DNA of 64,000 bases from Bicyclus anynana (lineage: Eukaryota > Arthropoda > Insecta > Lepidoptera > Nymphalidae). The notes beneath the pieces are model-generated. The model was not told the origin of the DNA, searched no databases, and worked only from the letters and a program-made list of their open reading frames with translations. The translations under genes were made by a program, and so were the position numbers. This document shows positions 32,840 through 43,661 of this stretch, in pieces. Where the stretch lies: the NCBI RefSeq assembly GCF_947172395.1, contig NC_069093.1, positions 5,925,561 to 5,989,560 of the forward strand, in the 5' to 3' direction. Position 1 is the stretch's first letter. Each line of letters opens with the position of its first letter.

Positions 32840-35133
32840 CAAAATGGTTTCGTAGCGCCCATTCTATCTTGGCAGTGCAATTTCAAAATGCCATTGACAC
32901 TGGATCGCTACCGGCATTTTTAACAACTGGTGTCACGTTCCTGCTACACAAATCCGGAAGTACCACAGACCCCAAAAACTACCGACCGATAACATGCTTA
33001 CCCACCATCTATAAGCTCCTTACATCCATTCTGTCATCAAAATTAACGATGCATATAAATGCAAATCATATTTTGGCTCCAACACAGAATGGATGTAAGG
33101 CCCGGTCTCGTGGTACAAAGGAACTTCTCCTCATAGACACTGCTATTTGCCAACAGGTTCGGCGAAACAGAAAAAATCTCACGGCTGCTTGGATAGACTA
33201 CAAGAAGGCCTATGATTCAGTGCCTCATTCATGGCTCATGGAGGTCATGCGGTTGTACAAGGTCGATACAACATTATGCTCTTTTCTTGAGTCATGTATG
33301 AGACAGTGGATGACAGTTCTTCGTCACCCAGGCGCTTCTGAGTGTTCTGAATCGAATGAACTGATAGGGATTAGGCGAGGTATTTTCCAGGGCGATAGTT
33401 TGAGCCCTCTATGGTTTTGTTTAGCTCTTAATCCTCTCAGTACTTTACTGCGGGATTCAGGGCTAGGCTTTCGCCTTCGCAGGGGTGGTGAGCTCATATC
33501 CCACTTGCTTTACATGGATGACCTCAAACTGTATGCATCAAAGCGTACAGACCTAGTGTCATTGCTGAAGATTACTCAAACCTTTAGCAATGACATAAGG
33601 ATGGAATTTGGTGTAGATAAGTGTGCGGTCATCAATGTAGAGCGAGGAAGGATAGTGAGCTCCGAGAATATAGTTATTTCAGAAACTGTCATTCTCAGAT
33701 CACTCCTTGAAGGCGAGACCTATAAATACCTTAGAATGACAGAAGCACTTTGTATTGAGGCAGGGAATATGAAACAGGTAGTGAAGGAACGCTTCTTTGG
33801 CCGCCTGAAAAAAGTCCTAAAAAGTCTTTTATCAGGCGGTAACAAGGTGCGTGCCTTTAATAGCTGGGTCATGCCCTTACTCATATACACTTTTGGCATT
33901 CTAAAGTGGACTCAAACCGAACTGGATTCCCTGGACTGTAAAGTCCACAAACTGCTGACGTCATACCGGATGCATCACCCCCGTTCATCTGTAATGAGAT
34001 TGTACCTCCCACGCAAGTGTGGAGGACGTGGCTTCTTAAACGCCAAGAACCTCCATAATCGTGAGGTGTGCAATCTCAGAGATCATTTTCTCAAGATGAA
34101 TGTGAGTATGTATCAAGATGTAGTTGCAGTGGATAAGGGACTTACCCCGCTATCCCTAGGCAAAGAGAACTGGCGCAAGCCTATAGTAATCAGTAACTCA
34201 GATCGTGTGGCAATATGGAAGAGCAAGGAGTTGCATGGACGATTCTACAAGGCCCTTACTGGGCCGGATGTAGATCAAATAACATCTGTATCTTGGTTGC
34301 AATTCGGTGACCTCTTTGGGGAAACCGAGGGTTTTGTCTGTGCAATTATGGACGAAGTTATAAAGACGAGAAACTACCGGAAACACATTATGAAAGATGG
34401 CACTCTAGACATCTGTCGAGCGTGTCATCGTCCTGGGGAGTCCCTCAGGCATATTGTGTCCGGGTGTTCTCACCTTGCTAACGGCGAATACTTGCACAGA
34501 AATAATCAAGTAGCCAAGATAATCCACCAACAGCTTGCTCTTCAATATGGCCTTATCGATTTTGAGATGCCTTACTATAGGTACGACCCAGCGTCAGTTC
34601 TTGAAAATAGCAGTGCATTGCTCTACTGGGACCGAACAATTATTACTGACGGGTATATTGTAGCCAATAGACCTGATATAGTGCTAGTCGATCGGTCAGT
34701 GCGTCGTGCAATAATTGTTGATATTACTGTTCCACATGACGATAATCTGGTTAAAGCCGAAAAGGAAAAAGTATCAAAATACTTGGACCTTGCTCACGAG
34801 ATTACCGCCATGTGGAATGTTGAGTCAACTACTATTGTTCCGATAGTTGTTTCAGTCAATGGTCTTATAGCGAAAAGCTTCGACCAACACCTTAAGAAGC
34901 TTTCGCTTAACTGTTGGATCAAGAGTCGGATACAAAAGGCAGTGATTCTTGAGACGGCGCGTATTGTGAGGAGGTTCCTCACTCTGGAGCCCTGACCACC
35001 GGTTGCTTGGACACTCAAATGTCCCGCAGCGGGAATGTGAATTTTTTTTTTTATAAATTTTTAATAATGTTTTGTATTTTATTATACTTATATTGTTAAA
35101 AATTTAAAAAAAAAGAAGTAATAAATAAATGAG
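32840..35133 (+). mobile_element. 5'-truncated non-LTR retrotransposon, Dong/R4 type
   Basis: Recognisable protein homology starts near 32845, just downstream of an in-frame TAA at 32833; the 5' part of the element is missing. It is followed by a stop at 34993-34995 and a short 3' UTR with A-rich and TAA-rich sequence to about 35130. The flank before the truncated end (TAATAATACACAA near 32830) resembles the flank after the 3' end (TAATAACACAA near 35136), which suggests insertion into TAA-rich DNA. Known: Dong of Bombyx mori inserts in TAA repeats and belongs with R4 among LINEs that encode a restriction-like endonuclease. The exact ends are estimates. Confidence 0.8.
32869..34995 (+). CDS. 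Reverse transcriptase / restriction-like endonuclease of a Dong/R4-type LINE (N-terminus missing)
   Basis: An open frame of 708 codons. The first codon listed here (TTG at 32869) is not a real start; homology continues a few codons upstream. Reverse transcriptase landmarks, by residue of this frame: NYRPITCLP at 37-45, metal-binding motif A WIDYKKAYDSV at 108-118, GIFQGDSLSP at 171-180, catalytic YMDD at 215-218, and GVDKCA near 248. A CCHC-type finger follows: C516, C519, H528, C533. The C-terminal restriction-like endonuclease shows RPD (601-603) and D618 in VDIT, then a K/Y-rich stretch near 632-640. Known: in R2/R4-type LINEs the endonuclease nicks the target and the RT primes cDNA on the nick. 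No stop or frameshift interrupts the frame, so the copy is fairly young. The missing N-terminus should prevent autonomous movement. Confidence 0.85.
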   Translation: MAVQFQNAIDTGSLPAFLTTGVTFLLHKSGSTTDPKNYRPITCLPTIYKLLTSILSSKLTMHINANHILAPTQNGCKARSRGTKELLLIDTAICQQVRRNRKNLTAAWIDYKKAYDSVPHSWLMEVMRLYKVDTTLCSFLESCMRQWMTVLRHPGASECSESNELIGIRRGIFQGDSLSPLWFCLALNPLSTLLRDSGLGFRLRRGGELISHLLYMDDLKLYASKRTDLVSLLKITQTFSNDIRMEFGVDKCAVINVERGRIVSSENIVISETVILRSLLEGETYKYLRMTEALCIEAGNMKQVVKERFFGRLKKVLKSLLSGGNKVRAFNSWVMPLLIYTFGILKWTQTELDSLDCKVHKLLTSYRMHHPRSSVMRLYLPRKCGGRGFLNAKNLHNREVCNLRDHFLKMNVSMYQDVVAVDKGLTPLSLGKENWRKPIVISNSDRVAIWKSKELHGRFYKALTGPDVDQITSVSWLQFGDLFGETEGFVCAIMDEVIKTRNYRKHIMKDGTLDICRACHRPGESLRHIVSGCSHLANGEYLHRNNQVAKIIHQQLALQYGLIDFEMPYYRYDPASVLENSSALLYWDRTIITDGYIVANRPDIVLVDRSVRRAIIVDITVPHDDNLVKAEKEKVSKYLDLAHEITAMWNVESTTIVPIVVSVNGLIAKSFDQHLKKLSLNCWIKSRIQKAVILETARIVRRFLTLEP

Positions 35134-35634
35134 AGTAATAACACAATATACCTACAGTAGGCATTTGTATCAGACGTCAATTCAGTATATTATTTTACAA
35201 TTGCAAGTCAATAAAGTACATAATAGAGTAAGTAGTCTACATCGTAATTTAGTTTATATTTCTTTTTGTTTTTATTCAGACTGAGTCGAGATATTCTTGT
35301 ATTTTCTCTTTAGATAGCTGCTATCGTGCTCGCTCGGCCGATATTTCATGTTCCCAAGACGACCATAATTTGTTGGACTGTCGAAATACGTTGCCATATT
35401 GCTACAATATATATCTCTAATCGTGTTTGTTGGGAACGTTTTAGCGATCAATTTTTTTTCTTTGTCATTCTCGTTACCACTGAGGATAGAGTAGTTATGG
35501 ATTCTTTTAAAACTCCCACGTAAAAATTTACCTTCTCTCCCTTTCCCTCTGCTTTTATTAGTATAGTATGGTCTAGTAGAATAACTTGTAACTTGGTAAT
35601 TTGGTAAGTACGTATTTAGGAAAATATTATAATA

Positions 35635-35812
35635 CTAGCGGACGCCCGCGACTTCGTCCGCGTGAAACTCGATGTAGACTTTGCCCTACCCCTACCCTTT
35701 TTTTAATTTTTTCTGTCTAAAAAAAAAAATAGTGAAATCGGTCCAGCCGTTCACGCTTGATGGCGTGGCCAAGGGATATATGGATTCATTTTTATACTTA
35801 GATTATGAAACT
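35635..35812 (-). mobile_element. Helitron, type 4 (minus strand), shortened
   Basis: CTAGCGGACGCCCGCGACTT end, a short CCCTACCCCTACCC tract, and a TCTAAGTATAAAAAT start on the minus strand. Confidence 0.65.
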
Positions 35813-35904
35813 TTGCATTGTTACATAATCTATAGTTGATCCAGATGATTGGCATTTAACTTTTCTATAGACACGATGAAATCTTTACCTGTTTATTTTG
35901 CCAC

Positions 35905-36003
35905 TAGCGGACCAAGTCCAGCTTCGCTTTGACTCATTCTCTACACCTATCCTATTCTACTCCCACCCTACACAGACCCCACCGTACCCCTACCCCATCC
36001 TAC
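35905..36003 (-). mobile_element. Helitron, type 4, 3' fragment
   Basis: CTAGCGGACCAAGTCCAGCT and a degenerate CCTACCC tract. Confidence 0.45.
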
Positions 36004-36049
36004 TTCTCTAGTTAGTTTTAGTTCTTAATAATTGTCTTTAATAGTTTAC

Positions 36050-36300
36050 ATAAAGTGTTGAACTGTGTGCGTGGCGACACCTGAACTGGGTCCTAACTGA
36101 AAATCAGTGCTGCATACTTTTTTTATTGAAAGTATGCGGCAAAATGCTGAGTTGGGGCCTTTTTCTAGGTTTTGCCACATATTACAGGGAATTCTTTAGT
36201 GCTCCACTGTTTGAGTGGACAGTTAAGCCATAATATGTTATAATTTAGATTTAATGCTATATGTAGCCAGCAGCTGCTGCAGCATTACTTAAAAATAAAT
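36050..36300 (+). repeat. Retroelement-like tail before a microsatellite
   Basis: GGTCCTAACTGAAAATCAGT, GTTTGAGTGGACAGTTAAGC and GTAGCCAGCAGCTGCTGCAG lead into AAATAAATATA and the pyrimidine repeat. Looks like an element 3' end; family not recognised. Confidence 0.4.
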
Positions 36301-36416
36301 ATATTTTCTTTCTTTTCTTTCTTTTCTTTCTTTTCTTTCTTTTCTTTCTTTTCTTTCTTTTCTTTCTTTTCTTCCTTTTCTTTCTTTTCTTTCTTTTCTT
36401 TCTTTTCTTTCTTTCT
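36301..36416. repeat. TTTTCTTTC microsatellite
   Basis: About 13 units of TTTTCTTTC-type repeat with one CC interruption, strictly pyrimidine on the + strand. Confidence 0.9.
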
Positions 36417-36884
36417 TCTACCCTACCCCTACTCTACAGTCTACACCTACTTGAATAATTAAATATCCCCTCTTTATAATGTTAATATAGATAATCAGTG
36501 CCCGCAATGTCATAATATTACATTTTACTTTCCTAAATCCACCTGAGAAAGCTAGAAGTGAGATGGCAGGCATCAAGGACAAAAGCCAGCGACGAAACTC
36601 ATTTCCGGGTATAGAACCTGTGGCTTCAGTTTATATGAAAATTATACGTAAAGCTAATGGACTAAAAGCCTGCCATAGCCTGACATACCTTATAATACGA
36701 TGGTTAAAGTTCGTCAGCCCATGCCAAGCCATAGATAAATACGGTTGGTATGAAGTTTGGACTGTGGTGGCTTTGAAAGGTAGAAATTAAGGGTCTAGGC
36801 CTTAAAGGGTCCAAGCATGAGCGTATTTTTTTGGCATATTATGAGAAATTAAGTTCCCAGCCACTTAGCTTCAAGGTCATCGTC

Positions 36885-36965
36885 ATCATCATCATTGTTA
36901 GCCGATGGACAAAGGCCTATTGTATAGACTTCCAAACACCACGGTTTTAAACCGCTAGCTTCAGA
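36885..36965 (-). pseudogene. RTE-type LINE, 3' end fragment
   Basis: TCATCATCATCATTGTTAGC then CGATGGACAAAGGCC; about 80 bp survive. Confidence 0.6.
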
Positions 36966-37381
36966 AATACCGTTAAAGATCAACGCTTTAAGGGTCGAAG
37001 GGTTGCCAAGAAGCTAAAGATATCATCATCTCCTTACCCTTATCCCACTTAAGTAGGTTCGGAAAAATATGTCAATATTTTCCATTCGTCTCTATTACTT
37101 GTCAACTCATCATCCACTCCTTTTACACACATGTCTTCACAGGTTTCTTCGTTATTTTAATGTTATTAGGCATAAACCGTGTTTTTTATATTGTATTGGG
37201 GAATCCTATTTTCAGTCGGCAGATCTTTAGCTTCTTGGTTTGGTTTCTTGGTTTATGGTTGGATTGCGTGAAAGAGGATGTGTGTGTTTAAGGAGTAGAT
37301 GATGAGTTCAAAGCCACCGTAAATTGGCTTCATTACTTTGATAATGGTAGAAGCATGGAGCATGTGTTGACAAACTATCTA

Positions 37382-37672
37382 TACTACAGCCTTTCTTGAT
37401 GAGTACTGCTTACCAACAAAGAAATTAGAAATAAAGGTAGAAAACGCATGTCATTTCATAACTTATTTATTTTAAATTATGTATGGTTTGTTTATAAAAT
37501 GTTTTATAAAACATATTACCCATATCTAATTGTTCTTATTAATAAAATTTATTTTAATTAATTTAAGAACAAGTTATTTATAATTATATTAGGTGTGAAA
37601 TGATTAGTGATTTATACCCTCATCTTTAATTTGTTTGTTGGTAAACAGTACTTGTCAAGAATGGCTGTAGTA
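37382..37672. mobile_element. TA-flanked MITE, mariner-like ends
   Basis: TA flanks CTACAGCC at the left (37384) and its inverted copy GGCTGTAG at the right (ending 37670). About 55 bp of the ends pair with several mismatches, sharing TACCAACAAA. The interior is AT-rich, non-coding and contains ATAAAACAT palindromes. Length 287 bp. TA duplication is typical of Tc1/mariner. Confidence 0.6.
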
Positions 37673-37984
37673 TAGTTTTCATAAAATGAGGTGTGTCTAA
37701 CTATCACAGGCTCTCCGTTTATAACTGTGACCTTCTCGACATAACTAATTTATAAACTCAAACGGAGGTAGCTTCGTGCTGAAATTGTGTACACAAAGCT
37801 TCGCGTGTTTGAAATTTTTGGCTCACGCTTTTGTGTATTTGTGTTTCAAGTTTTTGACAAATTACAGGGCCAAGATTTTATACTTTTAGATATGTTACGT
37901 GCCAACAAAATTACCGCAAAGGTGATCTGAATTTAGCTATTTCACTGAGCGCACATGCACAATTTGTGTTTACTTGCGTTAAAC

Positions 37985-38098
37985 ATAATTTTAATGTATA
38001 TATATTTTATTCACTTCCTGAATTTTAATATTAAAATTCACTTCCTGAATTTTATTAATTTAATATTAATGTATATATATTTTATTCACTTCCTGAAC
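37985..38098. repeat. Local duplication in AT-rich DNA
   Basis: TTAATGTATATATATTTTAT then TCACTTCCTGAA occurs twice, about 75 bp apart, with a third TCACTTCCTGAATTTTA between. Confidence 0.75.
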
Positions 38099-38694
38099 AC
38101 ACAACTTGACTTTATTGAAAATATTTAGGCATAATTTGTTTAATATAAATTGCTTTGTTTAATAAGAGATTAAATAAAATTAAGATAATTAGGCACTTTT
38201 GTTCGCTTCAGTATCGACGCTAGTGACATATCTAATACGAGATAAAATCATTGTTACAGGGTATAGTTTTATTATATCTCGAAAGATTCTGTTCGAATGA
38301 AGTTTAGGTAAACTAAGAAGTCTTTGTAAAAACGGTTACTTTACCTAAAAATAACTAACGAACATCAAGTAGTTAAAATTTAACACGGAAACGGCTAATT
38401 TAGTTTAACTGTTCATAATTAAATAGATTAGTTTAGTTGACTAGTTCATGAACTACAGAGTACTAAATTAACGAGTCCCTCAAGTTTCAGTAAAATGTTT
38501 ACTACATAGCTATATTATATTATTTTCTTTTTCTTATGTTAGTATATTTTTGACTATATGACATTCTATATATTTTCAATATTATGAAAATATTTTACCA
38601 CACTGATAACATATTCAAGGTGACGAAATATATGTCGACTTGTACAAGACGCGCCAATCAGTAGATTTGTATATACGAAATTAAATTATGCCTT

Positions 38695-38745
38695 GTATCT
38701 TCTATATCTATCTGTATCAGGTATCTTATCTATCTATCTATCTAT
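38695..38745. repeat. ATCT microsatellite
   Basis: TATCTATCTATCTATCTATA and interrupted variants. Confidence 0.8.
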
Positions 38746-38751
38746 ATCTTG

Positions 38752-38905
38752 TATATCAATATCTATACTCGTTTATACTCGTAGTAAAACTGGTCAAATT
38801 CTATACATACTGTACATTAAAGATATTTTGAAATTTTTTTAAGAGGGCATTATACAATCGATACTGAAGCCAAAAATACTTCGATTTCTTGTTTGTCTGT
38901 CTCAC
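38752..38905 (+). mobile_element. Helitron, type 2, 5' fragment
   Basis: GTAAAACTGGTCAAATTC, GGGCATTATACAATCGATAC and a TTGTCTGTCTCACC stretch; no 3' end. Confidence 0.55.
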
Positions 38906-39387
38906 CTGTACCGTTCAGAAAAGACGGCATAGTGCTCAGAGGTATTTTCTGATATATTAACGCCTTCTAAGCGTTATTCATGTTGGTTCAATTCACATGT
39001 AATTTTTGTTCAAGGGCTTGTAGTCTATTAAGAAACGAACTGTAGTCGATTATAAAAATTGTAGATGCAATACCACTTGTACACTGGTCTGAAATACTAA
39101 GGGAATTCTATATAACTCCTACGCTCCACTAAACATTTAATAGTGTTTGCCACAACTTGGCTTGGTGACTTCGGAGCCGCAGGCCATGAGAGTTATTGCG
39201 GAAGTTTGCTCATTACCTATGTATATAGTTTGAACTCTCGAATGAGTATAATTATTAGTACAGTATAAATACATTAAGGGCTTATACTCGTATAATATCT
39301 TCATGGAAGGTGACACTAATTGGTTGAGATTTCGGTTGTTGCCGTTCGTTTGTGAAGTTATATTCTGTATGTTCTGTATGATATCTA

Positions 39388-39963
39388 TCTATACTTATAA
39401 TAAAACTGGTTGAATTCTATATATTAATACGCAATTTGAGATTTTACTTATATCATTTGTAACAGCAAACGTTACCGTGTCATAGAGTACCACTAGCGCC
39501 ATCTAGATTCTATACTTATAATACGAAATCTGTACATTGAAGATATTTTGAAAACTATTGTTGGAGGGAATTATATAATCGATACTGAAAAAATACTGAG
39601 CTGAAAATACATTTTTTCGATTTTTTGGTCTGTCTGTCTGTCTGTCCGTGTTTTTTTGTTATTCGGGCATCACGCTAAAACTACTGAATGAGTTCAAATA
39701 AAATTTGGCACGGTGTAGGACCATACTATGGAGAAGATTATAGGACACTTTTTATTGCGAAAATAAAATAAGAAGGGGGTGAAATAGGTGTTGAAAGTTT
39801 GAATGGAAGAATGTCCTTCATTTTTAGAGTTACAGTTTTAAAAATTTGTTCATAAATCTTAAAAATATACGAAATATAAAAGAATTCAAATATTTTGAAA
39901 ATTCAAACTCTAAAGTGGTGAAATAGGGCTTGAAAGTTTACATTGATTTACACGCGGACGAAG
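39388..39963 (+). mobile_element. Helitron, type 2, longest copy, 3' end damaged
   Basis: ATACTTATAATAAAACTGGT start, the ACCACTAGCGCCATCTAGAT block, and CACGCGGACGAAG where the terminal hairpin breaks off. Confidence 0.7.
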
Positions 39964-40280
39964 TTTATATATCTATAAAATTGTGTACAATGATATCTGT
40001 CAATATTTTTAATAGGTACGTTTATATTTAAGAAAAAAAGCTCTACAAGCCTTTCAATTTTATATTTGCGTCGCTATCTCGCGCGGGTACCCCAGTTACA
40101 GTATTTATTCTCTGAAGGAAAATACGAATGATTTTGCATTTTAAGAGAAAAATTTTATATTCATGTATTTTATCTTCATAAACTTCTGTTGGGTTGGGCA
40201 CTAAACTTTTTTATGTTACCGGAATCATTTACCTGTTTAATAACTCTGCGTTTGTTGTGAATCGTCAAAAATATAGGTTA

Positions 40281-40504
40281 TATAATGATTTATTTAGTTT
40301 GCTATCATCTGCGAAAAGTCGACGAACCCATGCGAAGACGTCACCCAGGTCCGACAAAATACTCTCTACGTATGTTTCACCCCGAAACCGGAGCATCCTC
40401 AGGAGATGTTGATGAATGACTCTACAACGTGCAATTGCACGTTGTAGAGTCGCATGGGTTCGTCGACTTTTCGCGGATGATAGCAAAATAAATAAATCAT
40501 TATA
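40281..40504. mobile_element. Foldback element with 55-bp inverted ends
   Basis: Arms at 40281-40335 and 40450-40504 are inverted copies with only two mismatches and include GTCGACGAACCCATGCGA. The loop holds GGAGCATCCTCAGGAGATG and a perfect palindrome. Short open frames on both strands here simply read through the arms. Confidence 0.75.
40418..40451. repeat. Perfect 34-bp palindrome
   Basis: GACTCTACAACGTGCAA joins its exact complement with no spacer. It touches the right arm of the enclosing foldback. Confidence 0.85.
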
Positions 40505-40841
40505 TTATAATCATGATGAACTTCCGCAAAGTAACGCCTGCTTCTATCCAATATTTCAAAATATAGGTGATAAAGCAATATCAGTTAGTACATGTATTAT
40601 TGAAACTATCATAAATGTTTAATACTACACTAGCTATACCCCATGGATTTACTTACGGAGATTACATTCCCTTAGGATGAATGGGCTAAAAATAAGCCTT
40701 TGGGCTATTCTTAAATAGAAACCGTGGATGTAGATAATAATATGAAGATTATTCTATAAGATTATTGTAATAGTAAAATAATATAAATGAATACAGATCG
40801 AGTATAACTGCCTCGTTGGTAAGATGGTTTAAAATAATGGT

Positions 40842-41226
40842 AATAGGCTTCATAAAAAGGCTCAAAGTCACTCAGCGGGCGATGGAGCGAACTATGCTTG
40901 GAGTTTATCTGCGTGAACGAATCAGAAATGAGGCGATCCGCAGACGAACCAAAGTCGCTGACATAGCTCAGCGAGTCGCGAAGCTGAAGTGGCAATGGAC
41001 AGGCCACATAGTTTGAAGAGCCGGTGGACATTGGGCTTCCAAGGTGCTGGAATGGCAACGTCGCATCGGAAAGCGCAGTGTTGGTCGACCCCCCAATAAA
41101 TCGTGAATCGAGGATATCAAGCGGGTTGCAGGGAGCCGCTAGATGCTGGTGGCTCGAGACCGTTGTGCTTGAAGGTCAATGCAAGAGGGCTATGTCCAGC
41201 AGTGGATGTCTATCGGCTGATAAGGT
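40842..41226 (+). pseudogene. RTE-type LINE, C-terminal relic
   Basis: Reads KRLKVTQRAMERTMLGVYLR and RIRNEAIRRRTKVADIAQRV, ending at KWQWTGHIV, stop (41014-41016). Beyond that the homology continues only at DNA level, to TCTATCGGCTGATAAGG. Confidence 0.8.
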
Positions 41227-41469
41227 ATAAGGTCTTCATGTGGACGTAGTCGGGTCTGCTATTAACAAATGCATATTAATTAAGGAATTTTTTTTTTTAT
41301 ATACTTACACACGCTTTTTTTTCACTAACAACTAACGATGTCAACACTGACAGCGCACTCTTCACGCTTGTCAAGAGGCGAAAAGAAAAATAAAACTTTC
41401 CTTTCTATGAGCCGAGTGCTATACCTACGTGAAATGCACAGTATGAAAAACTAGACTCAGAATTCATCA

Positions 41470-41540
41470 TCATCATTCTAACCCATATTCGGCACACTGC
41501 TGAGCTCGAGTCTCCTCTCAAAATGTGAGGGGTTAGGCCC
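41470..41540 (-). mobile_element. SINE family B, tail fragment
   Basis: AACCCATATTCGGCACACTG and GAGTCTCCTCTCAAAATG, ending at GGGTTAGGCC. Confidence 0.55.
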
Positions 41541-41767
41541 GGTGGACCCGGCACCTGACACAAAACTCCAAGCAGAGTCCTGGACTTGTGACTACAGGAT
41601 GTAGGGTTAAGGAATTCCTTGACGATCGATCAACACTCCCCTCCTCCGCTCGTGTTCTTCTCCCTGCCTAGCCAAGTTTTGTAATATCCTATTAGAGCAG
41701 CTTTGAATACCCGTTTTTATATAGAACTTGCTGCAGTTCTAGAGAGGTCTTTAAGCAAGTTTATTTA

Positions 41768-42125
41768 TGTAACTGTTATCGCCGCGTTGCAACGACTTGC
41801 GGTACGGACGGTTTCAGTGTGCTCGTGGCGTTCGAGCCGTCTGCATCTCTAGTTGTGTAACTTTTTATAGGTTACTTGGGATAGGCGGGGAGAGTGACTT
41901 GAGTGAAAAAGGGGAGTTTTTGGTTAACAGTCAAAGGTACCTTTAACCCTACACACAACGTTCACAAGTGCGTGACTTTACTCAAGGTCATTCTCTGCCA
42001 TTCTAAGGTCTTATTTTGGTTACAGTTTGGTTAATTAAGTTGTCCTGACAAATGTTGTAAATCATAAACCTTTGAACGACATTAGTTTTCTTATTTTTGT
42101 AATTATTTGTGAGTCTGATAAAATA
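41768..42125 (+). repeat. About 350-bp interspersed repeat, family C
   Basis: ACTGTTATCGCCGCGTTGCA to TTGTCCTGACAAATGTTG and GACATTAGTTTTCTTATTT. A shorter related piece (GACTTGTGACTACAGGATGT) lies at 41575-41680. Confidence 0.75.
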
Positions 42126-42477
42126 ATTTCCAATCTTATAACAGAACCATCAACAACGCAAATCGTCTATCGTTGATAAAAACATTATTTCCTCACATGT
42201 CAAATACATTATTCCACAGCTAATATCCCGCGGGACGCCGACGTCACGTGAAAATATTGCATTGCTTACCGACTCGGTAGCTAAACCCCAAAGGCACGTC
42301 TGCATCACATACACGCTTCTATTTTTAATCTTTTTTGTAACAACACGGGAAGTTTTATTTAATCATTGAAACTAACAATGAATAACAAATTTAGTACCCA
42401 GAAGTTACATACTTACGAACGCCCGTGACTTTGTACGCGAACCGTTGACTTCTGGCTAAGAAACCTCTGTGGTGCAG

Positions 42478-42785
42478 TTTTGACGGCCTCCGTGGTGCAG
42501 TGGTATGCGCGGTGGATTTATAAAACGGAGGTCCTGGGTTCGATCCCCGGCTGGGCTGATTCAGATTTTCCTAATTGGTCCAGGTCTGGCTGTTAGGAGG
42601 CTTCGGCCGCGGTTAGTTAGGCACCCTATTGACAAAGACGTACCACCAAGTGATTTAGCGTTCCGGTACGATGTCGTGTAGAAACCAAAAAGGGGTGTGC
42701 ATTTTCATCCTCCTCTTAACAAATTACCTTGCTTCATCAGGTGAGATTGTGGTCAAGAGTTAATTTGTAAAGAATAAAAAAAAAA
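42478..42785 (+). mobile_element. SINE family A, full copy
   Basis: Head GACGGCCTCCGTGGTGCAGT, box B GGTTCGATCCC, tail ending in A-rich DNA that merges into the hairpin at 42785. Confidence 0.8.
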
Positions 42786-42879
42786 CTTTAATAAGAATTT
42801 CAATGAAAAAAGAAATCCGAAGCTAATTTGGCTTTGGGATTATCGAGCTTTCTTTTTTTATTGAAATTCTTATTAAAGT
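42785..42879. repeat. Hairpin with about 30-bp arms
   Basis: ACTTTAATAAGAATTTCAAT followed by an A-rich stretch at 42785-42813 pairs with its complement at 42847-42879; the loop contains GAAGCTAATTTGGCTT. Confidence 0.7.
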
Positions 42880-42906
42880 ATTTTTTTATGTTTTTTTTTT
42901 CAGTTG

Positions 42907-42969
42907 ACTTTCAAATTGATCTAAGAATCAGGAATTACCTATTCCTGATTCTTAGATCAATTTGAAAGT
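42907..42969. repeat. Hairpin with perfect 29-bp arms and 5-nt loop
   Basis: Arms 42907-42935 and 42941-42969 are exact complements (ACTTTCAAATTGATCTAAGA and so on); loop TACCT. It lies 27 bp after another hairpin and just after a SINE tail. Confidence 0.85.
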
Positions 42970-43291
42970 TACACTTACATAAAAAAAACACAGTTATTAT
43001 ATATTTATATTTTTATTTTGGTCAGCTCTGGAGAAGATAATTCATATGAAATTAACCCTTGCGGACATACATTTTCATAAATCAAAGTTTCCGCTGACCC
43101 TTTCTATTTCCTGGCCGGTAAGGTTCAGTATATCTATGCAATGAACTGTTAGGTATATAACAGTTTAATATCCATTAAACTAATATTATAAATGCTACAA
43201 TTTGGAGAAAACTACAGATGAGGCTCGTTGGTCCAGTTAGTAGCATAGGTGGCTTCGGATTGCAAGGTACTAGTTTCGAGCCAAGAATCTA

Positions 43292-43661
43292 TCTATACTT
43301 ATAATAAAACTGGTCTATATATTTATTCGCAATTTGAGATTTTACTTATATCATTTGTAACACCAAGCGTAACTGTGGCATAACGGACGCCAGCGCCATC
43401 TAGAATCTATACTTATAATACAAATTCTGTACATTTTGTACATTCTGTACATTGATATATAAAATATTTTGAAAATTTTGTTGCAGGGCATTATACAATC
43501 GATACTGAAGCCAAAATTTTTTTTTTTTGATTTTTTGTCTGACTCTCTGTTTTTCTGTCTGTCCGTGTTTTTTTGTTATTCGGGCAAACTCTAAAGTGGT
43601 GAAATAGGGCTTGAAATTTTACATTGATTTCCACGCGGACGAAGTCGCGGGTGTCCGCTAG
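43292..43661 (+). mobile_element. Helitron, type 2 (CGCGGACGAAGTCGCGGG...CTAG)
   Basis: TCTATACTTATAATAAAACT start after A; GCGGGTGTCCGCTAG end before T. The terminal hairpin GCGGAC...GTCCGC is intact. Internal deletion relative to the copy at 39.4 kb. Confidence 0.75.
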
